Notes under the pieces: generated by a model
What the model saw: only the letters and a program-made list of their open reading frames with translations
What the model was told of the DNA's origin: nothing
Databases searched by the model: none
Shown here: piece by piece, positions 42,282-51,555 of the stretch
Position numbering within the stretch: position 1 is the first letter of the stretch
How the letters are laid out: each line of letters begins with the position of its first letter
NCBI RefSeq assembly: GCF_003852705.1
Contig: NZ_REFA01000006.1
Location: 1-64,000 of the forward strand
From: Amniculibacterium aquaticum
GTDB lineage: Bacteria > Bacteroidota > Bacteroidia > Flavobacteriales > Weeksellaceae
Length of the DNA stretch: 64,000 nt
Direction of reading: 5' to 3'
Made by a program: the position numbers and the translations under genes

Positions 42282-44240
42282 ATGTCCAAATCCTGTTGTA
42301 CCCCTGATAGCCACCAACATACGCATTCTGAAAATCACGATCAGCACAACCACAGCCATGGAAATCATGAAGGTGGAAATTTTAACTTGTTTTTTCCGGC
42401 TCTTATTTCTGCATCAATCTTAGGGTTGGCTCTCGTTATGGATCACTTCATCAAGCCGGATTGGTTGGTTGGAGGGTATCGCTTTGTGATTTATTTTATC
42501 GCCTATCTTCCTGTGGGTTTTCCTGTTTTGAAGGAAGCATTTATTTCTATCCAAAAGGGCGATGTTTTTTCTGAATTTTTCCTGATGTCCCTGGCTACTA
42601 TAGGTGCTTTTTCAATTGGCGAATTTCCGGAAGGGGTCGCCGTGATGCTGTTTTACTCCGTTGGAGAAGCTTTTCAGGATATGGCGGTTACCAAAGCCCA
42701 GTCCAATATAAAATCGTTGTTGGACCAAAGACCGGATGTGGTAACGATAAAAGAAGGGCACCAAACTAAAACTATTCCGGCTGCGGAAGCTGTTTTGGGT
42801 CACATCATTCAGCTAAAACCTGGAGAAAAATTGGCGTTGGACGGAGAACTTCTTTCAGAAAAAGGGACTTTTAATACGGCAGCTCTAACCGGCGAAAGTA
42901 AACCCGACACCAAACTGAAAGGCGAAACGGTCTTGGCAGGGATGATCAATATGAATTCCGTTACCGAAGTGGTGGTCACTACAAAATTTCAGGATTCTAA
43001 ACTGTCAAAAATTTTGGACTTGGTACAAAATGCCAGTTCACAAAAAGCTCCAACGGAACTGTTCATCAGGAAATTTGCAAAAATTTATACCCCAATTGTT
43101 GTGGCTTTGGCTTTGGCAATTGTCGTTGTACCGTATTTTTTTGTTGATGAGTATCTGTTTAAAGATTGGCTCTACCGAGCTCTGATTTTCTTGGTTATTT
43201 CTTGTCCGTGTGCCCTGGTTATTTCCATACCGCTTGGGTATTTTGGTGGTATAGGAGCGGGAAGCAGGCACGGTATTTTGTTCAAGGGAAGTAATTATTT
43301 GGACAGCATTGCAGAAATAAACCATGTGGTGATGGACAAAACAGGAACCATGACCGAAGGTGTTTTTAAAGTGAAGGATGTTGTTATTGATGAAAAATTT
43401 GATAGGGAAAAAATCCTGAACGATCTCAATTTTATCGAAAGTAAATCCACACACCCCATCGCAACAGCCATTCATGAATTTGTTGGTGAAGTTGTACCCA
43501 ACCCTAATTTTAACGCAATTGAGGAGATTTCCGGTCATGGATTGGTGGGGACAATAGATGCCAAGATTTTTATGGCCGGTAATTTTAAATTGTTGGATAG
43601 ATACCACATTCAGTATCCTGAAAATTTAACACAAATTGCAGAAACCACCATTGTTATGGCTTTGGATGGTGACTTTGTTGGCTACATCACCATTGCCGAT
43701 AAAATAAAATCCGAAGCGGCGCAAACCATTGGACAGCTCAATCATCTTGGGGTGAAAACGACCATGCTCAGCGGAGATAAAGAAGAAGTGGTGAAATCTG
43801 TTGCTGAAAATTTAACGATTCTTAATTATTTTGGAAATCTACTCCCAGAAGATAAAGTCGAAAAAGTGAAATCTATTTTGGCGAAAAAAGAAAGCGTTGC
43901 TTTTGTAGGTGATGGGGTCAACGATGCACCGGTAATCGCCATTTCCGATGTTGGAATTGCAATGGGCGGCTTGGGAAGTGATGCAGCTATAGAAACGGCC
44001 GATGTGGTGATACAAGACGACAATCCTATAAAAATTCCATTGGCAATAAGAATAGGTAAAGAAACCAAAAAAATTGTAAAACAGAACATCGCTCTTGCCT
44101 TTGGGGTAAAAGCCGTAGTGCTTGTCTTAGGAGCAGGAGGGATTGCTACCATGTGGGAAGCCGTTTTTGCCGATGTTGGCGTGGCTTTATTGGCCATTCT
44201 GAATGCCGTAAGGATACAAAGGATGAGGTTTAACAATTAA
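42282..44240 (+). CDS. P1B-type heavy-metal-exporting ATPase (Zn/Cd/Pb type)
   Basis: An inner-membrane pump that exports soft divalent metals. The 652-residue protein has the transmembrane metal site CPC (308-310), phosphatase TGES (203-206), phosphorylation site DKTGT (D352) and the hinge GDGVNDAP. The usual N-terminal HMA ferredoxin-like domain is missing. In its place is a short tail of about 30 residues with an adjacent Cys pair and many His (SCCTPDSHQHTHSENHDQHN), which may bind metal. The ATG at 42282 is preferred to one nine codons upstream because the tail starts MSKSCC. It is probably co-transcribed with the Fur-family gene. Confidence 0.9.
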   Translation: MSKSCCTPDSHQHTHSENHDQHNHSHGNHEGGNFNLFFPALISASILGLALVMDHFIKPDWLVGGYRFVIYFIAYLPVGFPVLKEAFISIQKGDVFSEFFLMSLATIGAFSIGEFPEGVAVMLFYSVGEAFQDMAVTKAQSNIKSLLDQRPDVVTIKEGHQTKTIPAAEAVLGHIIQLKPGEKLALDGELLSEKGTFNTAALTGESKPDTKLKGETVLAGMINMNSVTEVVVTTKFQDSKLSKILDLVQNASSQKAPTELFIRKFAKIYTPIVVALALAIVVVPYFFVDEYLFKDWLYRALIFLVISCPCALVISIPLGYFGGIGAGSRHGILFKGSNYLDSIAEINHVVMDKTGTMTEGVFKVKDVVIDEKFDREKILNDLNFIESKSTHPIATAIHEFVGEVVPNPNFNAIEEISGHGLVGTIDAKIFMAGNFKLLDRYHIQYPENLTQIAETTIVMALDGDFVGYITIADKIKSEAAQTIGQLNHLGVKTTMLSGDKEEVVKSVAENLTILNYFGNLLPEDKVEKVKSILAKKESVAFVGDGVNDAPVIAISDVGIAMGGLGSDAAIETADVVIQDDNPIKIPLAIRIGKETKKIVKQNIALAFGVKAVVLVLGAGGIATMWEAVFADVGVALLAILNAVRIQRMRFNN

Positions 44241-44377
44241 AAATCAACCGATATTTTGAAATATAAAATATTGAGTATTTTGAGTTTAAATTAATTTTAT
44301 TGCGTTTGACTTGAAAATTTAAAATTCCAAAATCGTTCTAAATTAAATTATGTATTTTTAGCCCAAATTTAAAATTC

Positions 44378-46522
44378 ATGGTAAAAAATACGATTCTAAT
44401 AGCTGCGTTGTTCCTGGGGACGGCTTTTTCCTATGCCCAACAATACGGCGGAATGTGGATTCCAACGGAAATCAATGAAAAGGAAATGAAAGATTTGGGA
44501 ATGAAAATTTCTGCAAAACAAATCTTCGACACTCAAAAACCGAGTATTAAAGATGCTGTGGTGCAATTCAACGGTGGTTGTACTGCCGAAATTATTTCAC
44601 CAAAAGGTCTTCTTTTAACCAATCACCACTGCGGTTATGGACAGATTCAAGCGCATTCTACCGTTGAAAAAGATTATCTGAGCCAAGGTTTCTGGGCGAA
44701 AAACATGGGCGAAGAACTCCCAAATCCTGGAGTTACCGTAGATTTTATTGTGGATATCAAAGAAGTTACCGCACAAGTTTTGGCAGGGACTCAAGGTTTA
44801 TCAGATGCCGAAGCCAAAGACCTTATCAAAAAGAATTTGGAAGCCACTCAAAAAGCGATTGCAACAGAGTCGTATCAAAAAGTCATCATCAAACCGATGT
44901 ATTATGGCAATAAATATTATGCCTATGTCATCGAAACTTTCAAGGACATCCGTTTGGTTGGTGCACCGCCTCAAAGCATTGGTAAATTTGGTTCGGATAC
45001 CGACAACTGGGTTTGGCCGAGACATACCGGAGATTTCTCTATGTTTAGAATTTATGCCGATAAAAATAACAAACCCGCAGAGTACAGCAAAGACAATATT
45101 CCGTTCACACCAAAATATTATTTGCCGGTTTCCATCAAGGATAAAAAAGAAAACGATTTCACTTTTGTCTATGGATTTCCAGGTCGTACCACGGAATATT
45201 TACCGTCCATCGCGATTGATAAAATCATGACCGAGACCGACCCTGCAAGGATTGCCGTAAGAGAAGTTGCCCTAAAAACTTTGGACGAAAAAATGCGTAC
45301 CGATGCAGCTACTCGTATCAAATATGCTTCAAAATACGCTTCTGTAGCCAACTATTGGAAAAAATGGATTGGCGAAGTCGAAGGTTTGAAAAAATCCAAC
45401 GCTGTGGAAAAGAAAAGAGCCTACGAAAGCCAATTGTCTTTGAAGAACCCAGAAATCAAAAAGACACTTTCGGAAATGTACCGTTTGTACAACGAGCAAG
45501 CTCCGTATGCACTGAACAATGCGTACTACGGCGAATTGGTTAGGAATGCCGAAACGCTAAGCCTTGCCAACCGTTTTCTAAATTATATGAACGCTGCCGA
45601 ACAAGGCAAGTTGGATGACAAATCCATCAATGCTTTCAAAGCGCAACTTTCTAACTTCTACAAAGATTATAGCGGTGAGTTGGATGCCCAAGTTACAGCA
45701 AAATTATTGGCGTTGTACGCACAGAAAACGCCTAAAAACTTTTTGCCAGAAGGCTATAAAGAAGGTTTTGGAGATGAAACTAAAAACTTGAAAGTGATTG
45801 AAGAATGGTCCAAGAATTCTTTCATTACCGGAAGAGCAGGCTTGAATAATGCGAATGTAACGACCAACATCAACAAAGTTTTTGAAAATAAAAATTTACT
45901 GATGGAAACTTTGGCAAAAGATCCTTTTATGTTGTTGATGGCCGAACTGAGAAAGGCCTATGTGAGCAATGCCGACACCAAATTCAATGCTTTGCAACAA
46001 GAGATCGATGTGCTTCAGAAAAAATACATGGCACAATTGATGGAAACCGACAAGGACAGAAAGTTCTTCCCGGATGCCAACTCCACACTTAGGGTAACTT
46101 ACGGTCAGGTAAAAGGCTCAGAACCTCGCGACGCCGTTCGTTATAACTACCAAACCCATGTAGCAGGAATTATGGAAAAATACATTCCTGGAGATTATGA
46201 GTTTGATGTTCCTAAAAAGTTGATCGACCTTTACAATGCCAAAGATTATGGCATTTATAAAGATAAAACGGGCGATGTTCCGGTAGGTTTTACCGCAACC
46301 AACCATACAACGGGTGGCAATTCCGGAAGTCCGGCTTTGGATGCTTACGGAAATTTAATTGGTCTTAACTTCGACAGACAATGGGAAGGCACCATGAGCG
46401 ACATCAACTACGACCCGAAATTGTGCAGAAACATCATGGTCGATACCAAATACATTTTGTTCATCATTGATAAATTTGCCAACTCCAAATGGTTGATCGA
46501 TGAAATGAAAATCGTGAAATAA
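44378..46522 (+). CDS. dpp11: S46 family dipeptidyl peptidase, DPP11-like (Asp/Glu specific)
   Basis: An exported serine exopeptidase that removes N-terminal dipeptides from oligopeptides in the periplasm. The 714-residue protein has a signal peptide (cleavage after SYA), catalytic His in TNHHCGY (H84), a likely catalytic Asp in RHTGDFS (D219) and the serine S649 in GGNSGSPAL. Eighteen residues after this serine is R667 (GLNFDRQWEG). In Porphyromonas DPP11 an arginine at this spacing selects Asp/Glu at P1, whereas DPP7 has glycine there. This favours DPP11. Four POT transporters follow, which would import the dipeptides. Confidence 0.88.
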   Translation: MVKNTILIAALFLGTAFSYAQQYGGMWIPTEINEKEMKDLGMKISAKQIFDTQKPSIKDAVVQFNGGCTAEIISPKGLLLTNHHCGYGQIQAHSTVEKDYLSQGFWAKNMGEELPNPGVTVDFIVDIKEVTAQVLAGTQGLSDAEAKDLIKKNLEATQKAIATESYQKVIIKPMYYGNKYYAYVIETFKDIRLVGAPPQSIGKFGSDTDNWVWPRHTGDFSMFRIYADKNNKPAEYSKDNIPFTPKYYLPVSIKDKKENDFTFVYGFPGRTTEYLPSIAIDKIMTETDPARIAVREVALKTLDEKMRTDAATRIKYASKYASVANYWKKWIGEVEGLKKSNAVEKKRAYESQLSLKNPEIKKTLSEMYRLYNEQAPYALNNAYYGELVRNAETLSLANRFLNYMNAAEQGKLDDKSINAFKAQLSNFYKDYSGELDAQVTAKLLALYAQKTPKNFLPEGYKEGFGDETKNLKVIEEWSKNSFITGRAGLNNANVTTNINKVFENKNLLMETLAKDPFMLLMAELRKAYVSNADTKFNALQQEIDVLQKKYMAQLMETDKDRKFFPDANSTLRVTYGQVKGSEPRDAVRYNYQTHVAGIMEKYIPGDYEFDVPKKLIDLYNAKDYGIYKDKTGDVPVGFTATNHTTGGNSGSPALDAYGNLIGLNFDRQWEGTMSDINYDPKLCRNIMVDTKYILFIIDKFANSKWLIDEMKIVK

Positions 46523-46540
46523 TAATTTGACTTAATCGAA

Positions 46541-46568
46541 AAGCCGTCCGAAATGGATGGCTTTTTTT
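46541..46568 (+). terminator. Rho-independent terminator after the S46 peptidase
   Basis: AAGCCGTCC (46541-46549) pairs with GGATGGCTT (46555-46563) with one G-T pair, followed by a T run. Confidence 0.85.
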
Positions 46569-46631
46569 GTTGGATGAAGATTAAAAATCGTCAATGCACT
46601 TAAAAATATTGTGATATTTGACATTAAATAG

Positions 46632-46639
46632 TATTTTTG
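46632..46639 (+). promoter_or_regulatory. -7 promoter box of the first POT gene
   Basis: TATTTTTG fits TAnnTTTG and lies 71 nt before the ATG at 46711. The leader is longer than usual in this window; no riboswitch-like fold was recognised in it. Confidence 0.4.
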
Positions 46640-46710
46640 GCCAATTGCATAAAAAATCGAATGAAATTTTATCGATTGCTAACGAATTTTAAAATAATAA
46701 ATTAAAACAT

Positions 46711-48366
46711 ATGAAATCTAAACATCCTAAAGGCTTGCCTTATCTTTTTCTTACAGAAATGTGGGAACGATTCGGGTATTATCTAATGTTGGGGATATTT
46801 GTCCTTTACATGATCGACCCAAAAGATACAGGAGGCTTGGCCATTCCGGACAAAAGTGCCGATGATATTTTCGGAACTTTCATTGCGCTAACCTACCTCA
46901 CCCCGTTTTTGGGAGGTTTTTTGGCCGATAGAATTTTGGGTTATGTAAAAGCCATCTACATCGGTGGAGCATTAATGGGAGCCGGATACATCGGCCTTGG
47001 CGTGTTTCAAGAACAAACCATGTTTTTTGTTTCCATGGCACTCATCATCATCGGAAATGGATTTTTCAAACCGAGTATTTCCACACTTTTAGGGAATTTG
47101 TATTCGGAAGAACCGTACAAAGACAACAAGGATTCCGGATACAATATTTTCTATATGGGAATTAATATTGGTGCTTTTGTGTGCAATATTATTGCTGCCT
47201 TTATGCGTAACAAATTTGGCTGGGGCGAAGCCTTTATCACAGCAGGTGTTGGGATGTATGTGGGACTCATTGTCTTTTCTTTCGGGTTGAAGCATGTACA
47301 ACAAGCCAATGTCCTTAAGCCAAAACAAGAGGGCGATGTCGGTATTGCGGGCATCCTATCCAAAGTATTTTTACCGGCAATATTGGTCGGTGCTTTGGGA
47401 TGGATTATTCCGGGAAATATTTTCGGAAGCGACTCCACCGATGCCTTTATTTTTGCCTGTCTTCCGGTTGTGGTTTTTTATGTTTCTCTTTATGTTAAAG
47501 CCAATCAGGAAGATAAAAAACCTATTGGCGCTTTATTGGCCATTTTTGCTGTGGGCATCATGTTCTGGGCGGTTTTCAAACAAAACGGAACGGCATTGAC
47601 ACGATGGGCCAATTATTACACCGACCGATCTGCACCAAAAGCTTTGGAGAAACCTTTGGAAAGCATTTTTTTGGTTGAAACCAAAGAATATAAGGACGAT
47701 AAGGTTACGGTTTATGATGATCAATTCCGAGCTCAGAAAAATGATCAAGGTGAAAGTGAAAAAACGATGGGCAAAGATGTTTATTTTAAAAACATTGGTT
47801 CTGAGCAGAAAGCCGAATTGGAAGGTCAACCCGATCCTAAAGTTTATCTGTACAATACAGAACTCTTCCAATCCATCAATCCATTTTGGGTAATTGCTCT
47901 TACCCCGGTTGTTGTAGGATTTTTCATGATGATGAGACGGAAAGGGAAGGAGCCTTCTACTGCAAGTAAAATTATTTTGGGAATTCTGATTTCCGCATTT
48001 TCCTGCCTAGTTATGGTCGCTGCTGTATATGCGGGTGACAATGGCGCTACAAAAGTGTCGGCATGGTGGTTGGTGGGTACCTATGGTGTGATTACCATTG
48101 GCGAACTTTGCCTCTCTCCGATGGGATTGTCTTTGGTCTCCAAGCTTTCGCCACCAAGGATTACTGCACTGATGATGGGAGGGAATTTCTTAGCCATTTC
48201 CATCGGGAACAAATTGTCCGGCATCCTGGCCAGTATGTGGTACGATTATGAAGACAAAGCCAATTTCTTTTGGGTCAATTTTGGTTTACTCCTGTTGGCC
48301 TTTGTCATCGGATTGTCTATTCTTAAAAATCTGAATAAAATAATGAAAGAAAAAGGAGTGAGTTAA
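46711..48366 (+). CDS. Proton-dependent oligopeptide transporter (POT/PTR2 family), paralogue 1
   Basis: An inner-membrane symporter that takes up di- and tripeptides with protons. The 551-residue protein has the proton-coupling ExxER motif in helix 1 (E16, E19, R20 in TEMWERFGYY) and the GNGFFKPSISTLLGNLY family signature. Compared with paralogues 2 and 3 it has an extra polar, charged stretch of about 90 residues (near 300-388) between transmembrane segments. The segment that follows contains VGTYGVITIGELCLSPMGLS, the second POT signature. It is the first of four related genes placed after the dipeptidyl peptidase. Confidence 0.92.
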   Translation: MKSKHPKGLPYLFLTEMWERFGYYLMLGIFVLYMIDPKDTGGLAIPDKSADDIFGTFIALTYLTPFLGGFLADRILGYVKAIYIGGALMGAGYIGLGVFQEQTMFFVSMALIIIGNGFFKPSISTLLGNLYSEEPYKDNKDSGYNIFYMGINIGAFVCNIIAAFMRNKFGWGEAFITAGVGMYVGLIVFSFGLKHVQQANVLKPKQEGDVGIAGILSKVFLPAILVGALGWIIPGNIFGSDSTDAFIFACLPVVVFYVSLYVKANQEDKKPIGALLAIFAVGIMFWAVFKQNGTALTRWANYYTDRSAPKALEKPLESIFLVETKEYKDDKVTVYDDQFRAQKNDQGESEKTMGKDVYFKNIGSEQKAELEGQPDPKVYLYNTELFQSINPFWVIALTPVVVGFFMMMRRKGKEPSTASKIILGILISAFSCLVMVAAVYAGDNGATKVSAWWLVGTYGVITIGELCLSPMGLSLVSKLSPPRITALMMGGNFLAISIGNKLSGILASMWYDYEDKANFFWVNFGLLLLAFVIGLSILKNLNKIMKEKGVS

Positions 48367-48415
48367 TCACTTCTTTTTTTTTATGATAATTATTAGGTCG
48401 TTTCGGAAAATAAAC

Positions 48416-48423
48416 TATATTTG
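48416..48423 (+). promoter_or_regulatory. -7 promoter box of the second POT gene
   Basis: TATATTTG fits TAnnTTTG and is 35 nt before the ATG at 48459. A weak hairpin with a T run (AGTGA-GTTAA-TCACT at the end of paralogue 1) just upstream suggests separate transcription. Confidence 0.5.
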
Positions 48424-48458
48424 CGAGTCTTAACAAAAATTTAACAATCAAATTCAAT

Positions 48459-49847
48459 ATGGATACAGTACAACAAAAAGGACATCCAAAAGGACTATAC
48501 CTTTTGTTCTTCACCGAAATGTGGGAGCGTTTTTCTTATTACGGAATGAGAGCCATCCTGATCCTCTACCTTACAAAAAAATTAATGGAAGGTGGACTGG
48601 GAATGGACGAAAGTAAAGCAATGTTGCTTTATGGATATTTTACCGGCTTGGTATATTTTACTCCGCTAATCGGTGGTTGGCTTGCTGATAAATTTTTGGG
48701 AAAAAGACTTTCCATTACCATCGGTGGTATTACCATGATGATCGGACAGTTCGTTTTGTTTGGGATGAATAACATGACTGGACTTTATATAGGATTGTTG
48801 CTGCTCATTATTGGTAACGGTTTCTTCAAACCCAATATTTCTACCCTTGTTGGTGGACTTTACAAAGACGGTGATAGCAGGAGAGACTCTGCATTTTCCA
48901 TTTTCTACATGGGGATCAACTTAGGTGCTCTAATCGCTCCTTTCGTAATTGGGTATTTTACCGATAATTTATTTAAAACCACCAATGCCGATGGGACTGT
49001 GGCTTTCGGATACCGTTATGGTTTCTTGGCTGCAGGTGTAGGGATGTTGTTGGGGCAAATTATCTTCAACACTTTTGCACAAAAATATTTAGGTGATTTG
49101 GGTAAAAAACCTGTAGGCATCGCACATGATGAAGAAGCTGAAGCCAACAAATCTGTAAACCCGGATACCGGTGAGGTCTTAACTCAAGCTCAAGAAAAAC
49201 AAAGAATTTCAGTAATTTTCATTTTATTCTTGTTCGCGGTATTCTTCTGGGCCGGGTTCGAACAGGCTGGATCTTCATTGTCACTTTACACGGACAAATT
49301 CATCAACAGAAATGTTTTTGGATTCGAGATTCCAACTTCATGGTTCCAATCGGTGAACCCAATTTTTATTGTGACTTTAGCTCCTTTGTTCGCCATGTTC
49401 TGGAGTTCTAAATTGGGTAGCAAACTTTCAACTCCAGTAAAAATGGGTGTTGGAATGGTTATTTTGGGTATAGGTTTCTGGTTTATGCTAGGAGCAGTTG
49501 CCGAAAGAAATGCAAACGGAAATATTGATGATATTGCCAACAAAGCCGGAATTATGTGGTTGATAATGACTTACCTGTTGCATACCATCGGGGAACTTTG
49601 TCTTTCACCTGTTGGTCTTTCGGTAGTAACCAAACTTTCTCCACCGAAATTGGCTTCAATCCTAATGGCCGTTTGGATGCTTTCTTCTTCTGTGGCCAAC
49701 TTCATCGGAGGTTTTGTAGCTTCAGTTGTAGAAACCATGGGAGCAGGACAAGTATTTACTTACATTTCAGGATTTGTAATTGTGTGCGGTTTACTTCTAA
49801 TCTTGCTTAATAAATTTATTTCTAAAATGATGCATGGAGTTCGATAA
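48459..49847 (+). CDS. Proton-dependent oligopeptide transporter (POT/PTR2 family), paralogue 2
   Basis: The most canonical of the four transporters at 462 residues. Helix 1 has the full ExxERFxYY motif (E20, E23, R24, F25, Y27, Y28). The central signature GNGFFKPNISTLVGGLY and FYMGINLGALIAPF follow, and the second-half signature is LLHTIGELCLSPVGLSVVTKLSP. No large insertion is present. It has its own promoter and terminator, so its expression can be set independently of its neighbours. Confidence 0.93.
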   Translation: MDTVQQKGHPKGLYLLFFTEMWERFSYYGMRAILILYLTKKLMEGGLGMDESKAMLLYGYFTGLVYFTPLIGGWLADKFLGKRLSITIGGITMMIGQFVLFGMNNMTGLYIGLLLLIIGNGFFKPNISTLVGGLYKDGDSRRDSAFSIFYMGINLGALIAPFVIGYFTDNLFKTTNADGTVAFGYRYGFLAAGVGMLLGQIIFNTFAQKYLGDLGKKPVGIAHDEEAEANKSVNPDTGEVLTQAQEKQRISVIFILFLFAVFFWAGFEQAGSSLSLYTDKFINRNVFGFEIPTSWFQSVNPIFIVTLAPLFAMFWSSKLGSKLSTPVKMGVGMVILGIGFWFMLGAVAERNANGNIDDIANKAGIMWLIMTYLLHTIGELCLSPVGLSVVTKLSPPKLASILMAVWMLSSSVANFIGGFVASVVETMGAGQVFTYISGFVIVCGLLLILLNKFISKMMHGVR

Positions 49848-49870
49848 TTCCAAATCAAAATAATAAATGA

Positions 49871-49899
49871 AAACCTCTGCATTGTCGGAGGTTTTTTTT
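49871..49899 (+). terminator. Rho-independent terminator after the second POT gene
   Basis: AACCTC (49872-49877) pairs with GAGGTT (49888-49893) with an imperfect inner stem, followed by eight T residues. Confidence 0.8.
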
Positions 49900-49955
49900 A
49901 TTTTCGTATGCTGTTTGGTAAATAAAGCAGTGAATTAATTAAACAAAATAAGAGT

Positions 49956-51467
49956 ATGGCAACAACCTTGGACGAAATTCAAAATTTTAAAGGGAAATAT
50001 CCAAAGCAAATTTGGTCGCTTTTCTTTTCAGAAATGTGGGAAAGATTCTGTTTCTACGGGATGCGTGGGATGTTGGTTTTCTTTATGATTTCTCAGCTTA
50101 ACTTTCACGAAAAAGAGGCCAATTTACAGTACGGAGCGACCCAAGCGTTTGTGTACGCCTTTACCTTCATCGGTGGGCTATTTGCCGATAAAATTTTAGG
50201 CTTTAGAAAATCTCTTTTTTGGGGTGGCTTGTTGATGATTGTGGGTTCTTTGATTTTGGCTACGGATCCGCACCGGTTTTTTTTCTTGGGAATTGCTTTT
50301 ACGGTTGTGGGTACAGGATTTTTCAAGCCCAATATTTCTTCCATGGTGGGACAGTTGTACAAACCCAACGATTCCCGTGCTGATGCCGGTTTTTCATTGT
50401 TTTACGCAGGAATCAATTTGGGGGCTTTGCTCGGCGGTTATATCTGTATCGCCATTGGAAAAGGGCAATTGTTCAGCGATTTAATTTCTGAATCGTCCCG
50501 TTGGAATGTTGCATTCGGTTTAGCCGCAATCGTAATGGTAATCTCGTTGATTAATTTTGTTTTCACCCAAAAATCCCTCGGAACGATAGGGCTTCAACCC
50601 GGACATCCTCTTTCGGAAGACCAGTCCAAAACCATTTCAAAATGGAAAGAATACGGAGTTTATGCCCTTTCTTTAATCTTTGTACCCATCATACAAATTA
50701 TGGTGGCAAAGACCGAGTTTACAGATTATTTTATGTACACGATTGGTCCATTAACCTTAATTTATCTATTTTATGAGATGACCAAAGTAAGTTCTGCCGA
50801 AAGGAAAAAACTTTTTGCTGCGCTTATTTTCATTTTGTTTTCCATTTTATTTTGGGGAATTTACGAGCAAAGTGGAGGTTCTCTCAGTATTTTTGCCGCA
50901 AAAAACCTCAACAACGACCTTTTAGGATTGGATCCCAACGGAGTTAACAATTCCGGAGGTGCTTTTTTCATTATTTTCCTTGCTCCTCTTATCGGTTTGC
51001 TGTGGATTTGGCTCAACAAAAGAAAATTCGAACCCAATACCATCATCAAGTTTGGGCTAGGATTTATCTTTTTAGGATTGGGGTATTACACTTTGTTTGC
51101 AACAAAATTCTTTGCCAATGCAGCGGGCATTACATCACTCAATTTTTTTACTTTGGCTTTGTTGATCATTACTTTGGGCGAACTTTGCCTTTCACCCATC
51201 GGGTTGTCCATCATGACCAAACTTTCCACAAAAAATCTTCAAGGCATGATGATGGGAATGTGGTTTTTGGCATCGGCTTACGGACAGTATGTAGCGGGAA
51301 TCATCGGTGCCAATATGGCTACCGCCAAGGAAGGAGCTTCCAATTTGGATGTCCTTATCACTTATGCCGAAGGCTACAAGCAGCTGGCAATATATGCCGT
51401 TGTTGCTGGGGTTGTGTTAATTGTCATCTCTCCGATGATAAAAAAATTAATGCAAGAAGTAAAGTAG
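49956..51467 (+). CDS. Proton-dependent oligopeptide transporter (POT/PTR2 family), paralogue 3
   Basis: A 503-residue POT protein. Helix 1 has E26, E29, R30 and then FCFYG, so the first tyrosine of ExxERFxYY is replaced by phenylalanine. The other family signatures are present (GTGFFKPNISSMVGQLY, FYAGINLGALLGGY, ITLGELCLSPIGLSIMTKLS). It lies 109 bp after paralogue 2. No clear hairpin terminator was found between it and paralogue 4, so the last two genes may be transcribed together. Confidence 0.92.
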   Translation: MATTLDEIQNFKGKYPKQIWSLFFSEMWERFCFYGMRGMLVFFMISQLNFHEKEANLQYGATQAFVYAFTFIGGLFADKILGFRKSLFWGGLLMIVGSLILATDPHRFFFLGIAFTVVGTGFFKPNISSMVGQLYKPNDSRADAGFSLFYAGINLGALLGGYICIAIGKGQLFSDLISESSRWNVAFGLAAIVMVISLINFVFTQKSLGTIGLQPGHPLSEDQSKTISKWKEYGVYALSLIFVPIIQIMVAKTEFTDYFMYTIGPLTLIYLFYEMTKVSSAERKKLFAALIFILFSILFWGIYEQSGGSLSIFAAKNLNNDLLGLDPNGVNNSGGAFFIIFLAPLIGLLWIWLNKRKFEPNTIIKFGLGFIFLGLGYYTLFATKFFANAAGITSLNFFTLALLIITLGELCLSPIGLSIMTKLSTKNLQGMMMGMWFLASAYGQYVAGIIGANMATAKEGASNLDVLITYAEGYKQLAIYAVVAGVVLIVISPMIKKLMQEVK

Positions 51468-51555
51468 TGTTGTGTAGCAAGTAAAAAGTAGAAAGTATTT
51501 TTGGATCAAGATTAATAGAATATTTAGAATTTGAATTAAAATTAAAATAAAAAAT

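Noticed and set aside
51468-51555. AAGTA-rich stretch between POT paralogues 3 and 4 as another repeat-array scar
   Set aside because: Only two or three loose units are present, with no regular period and no inverted partner.
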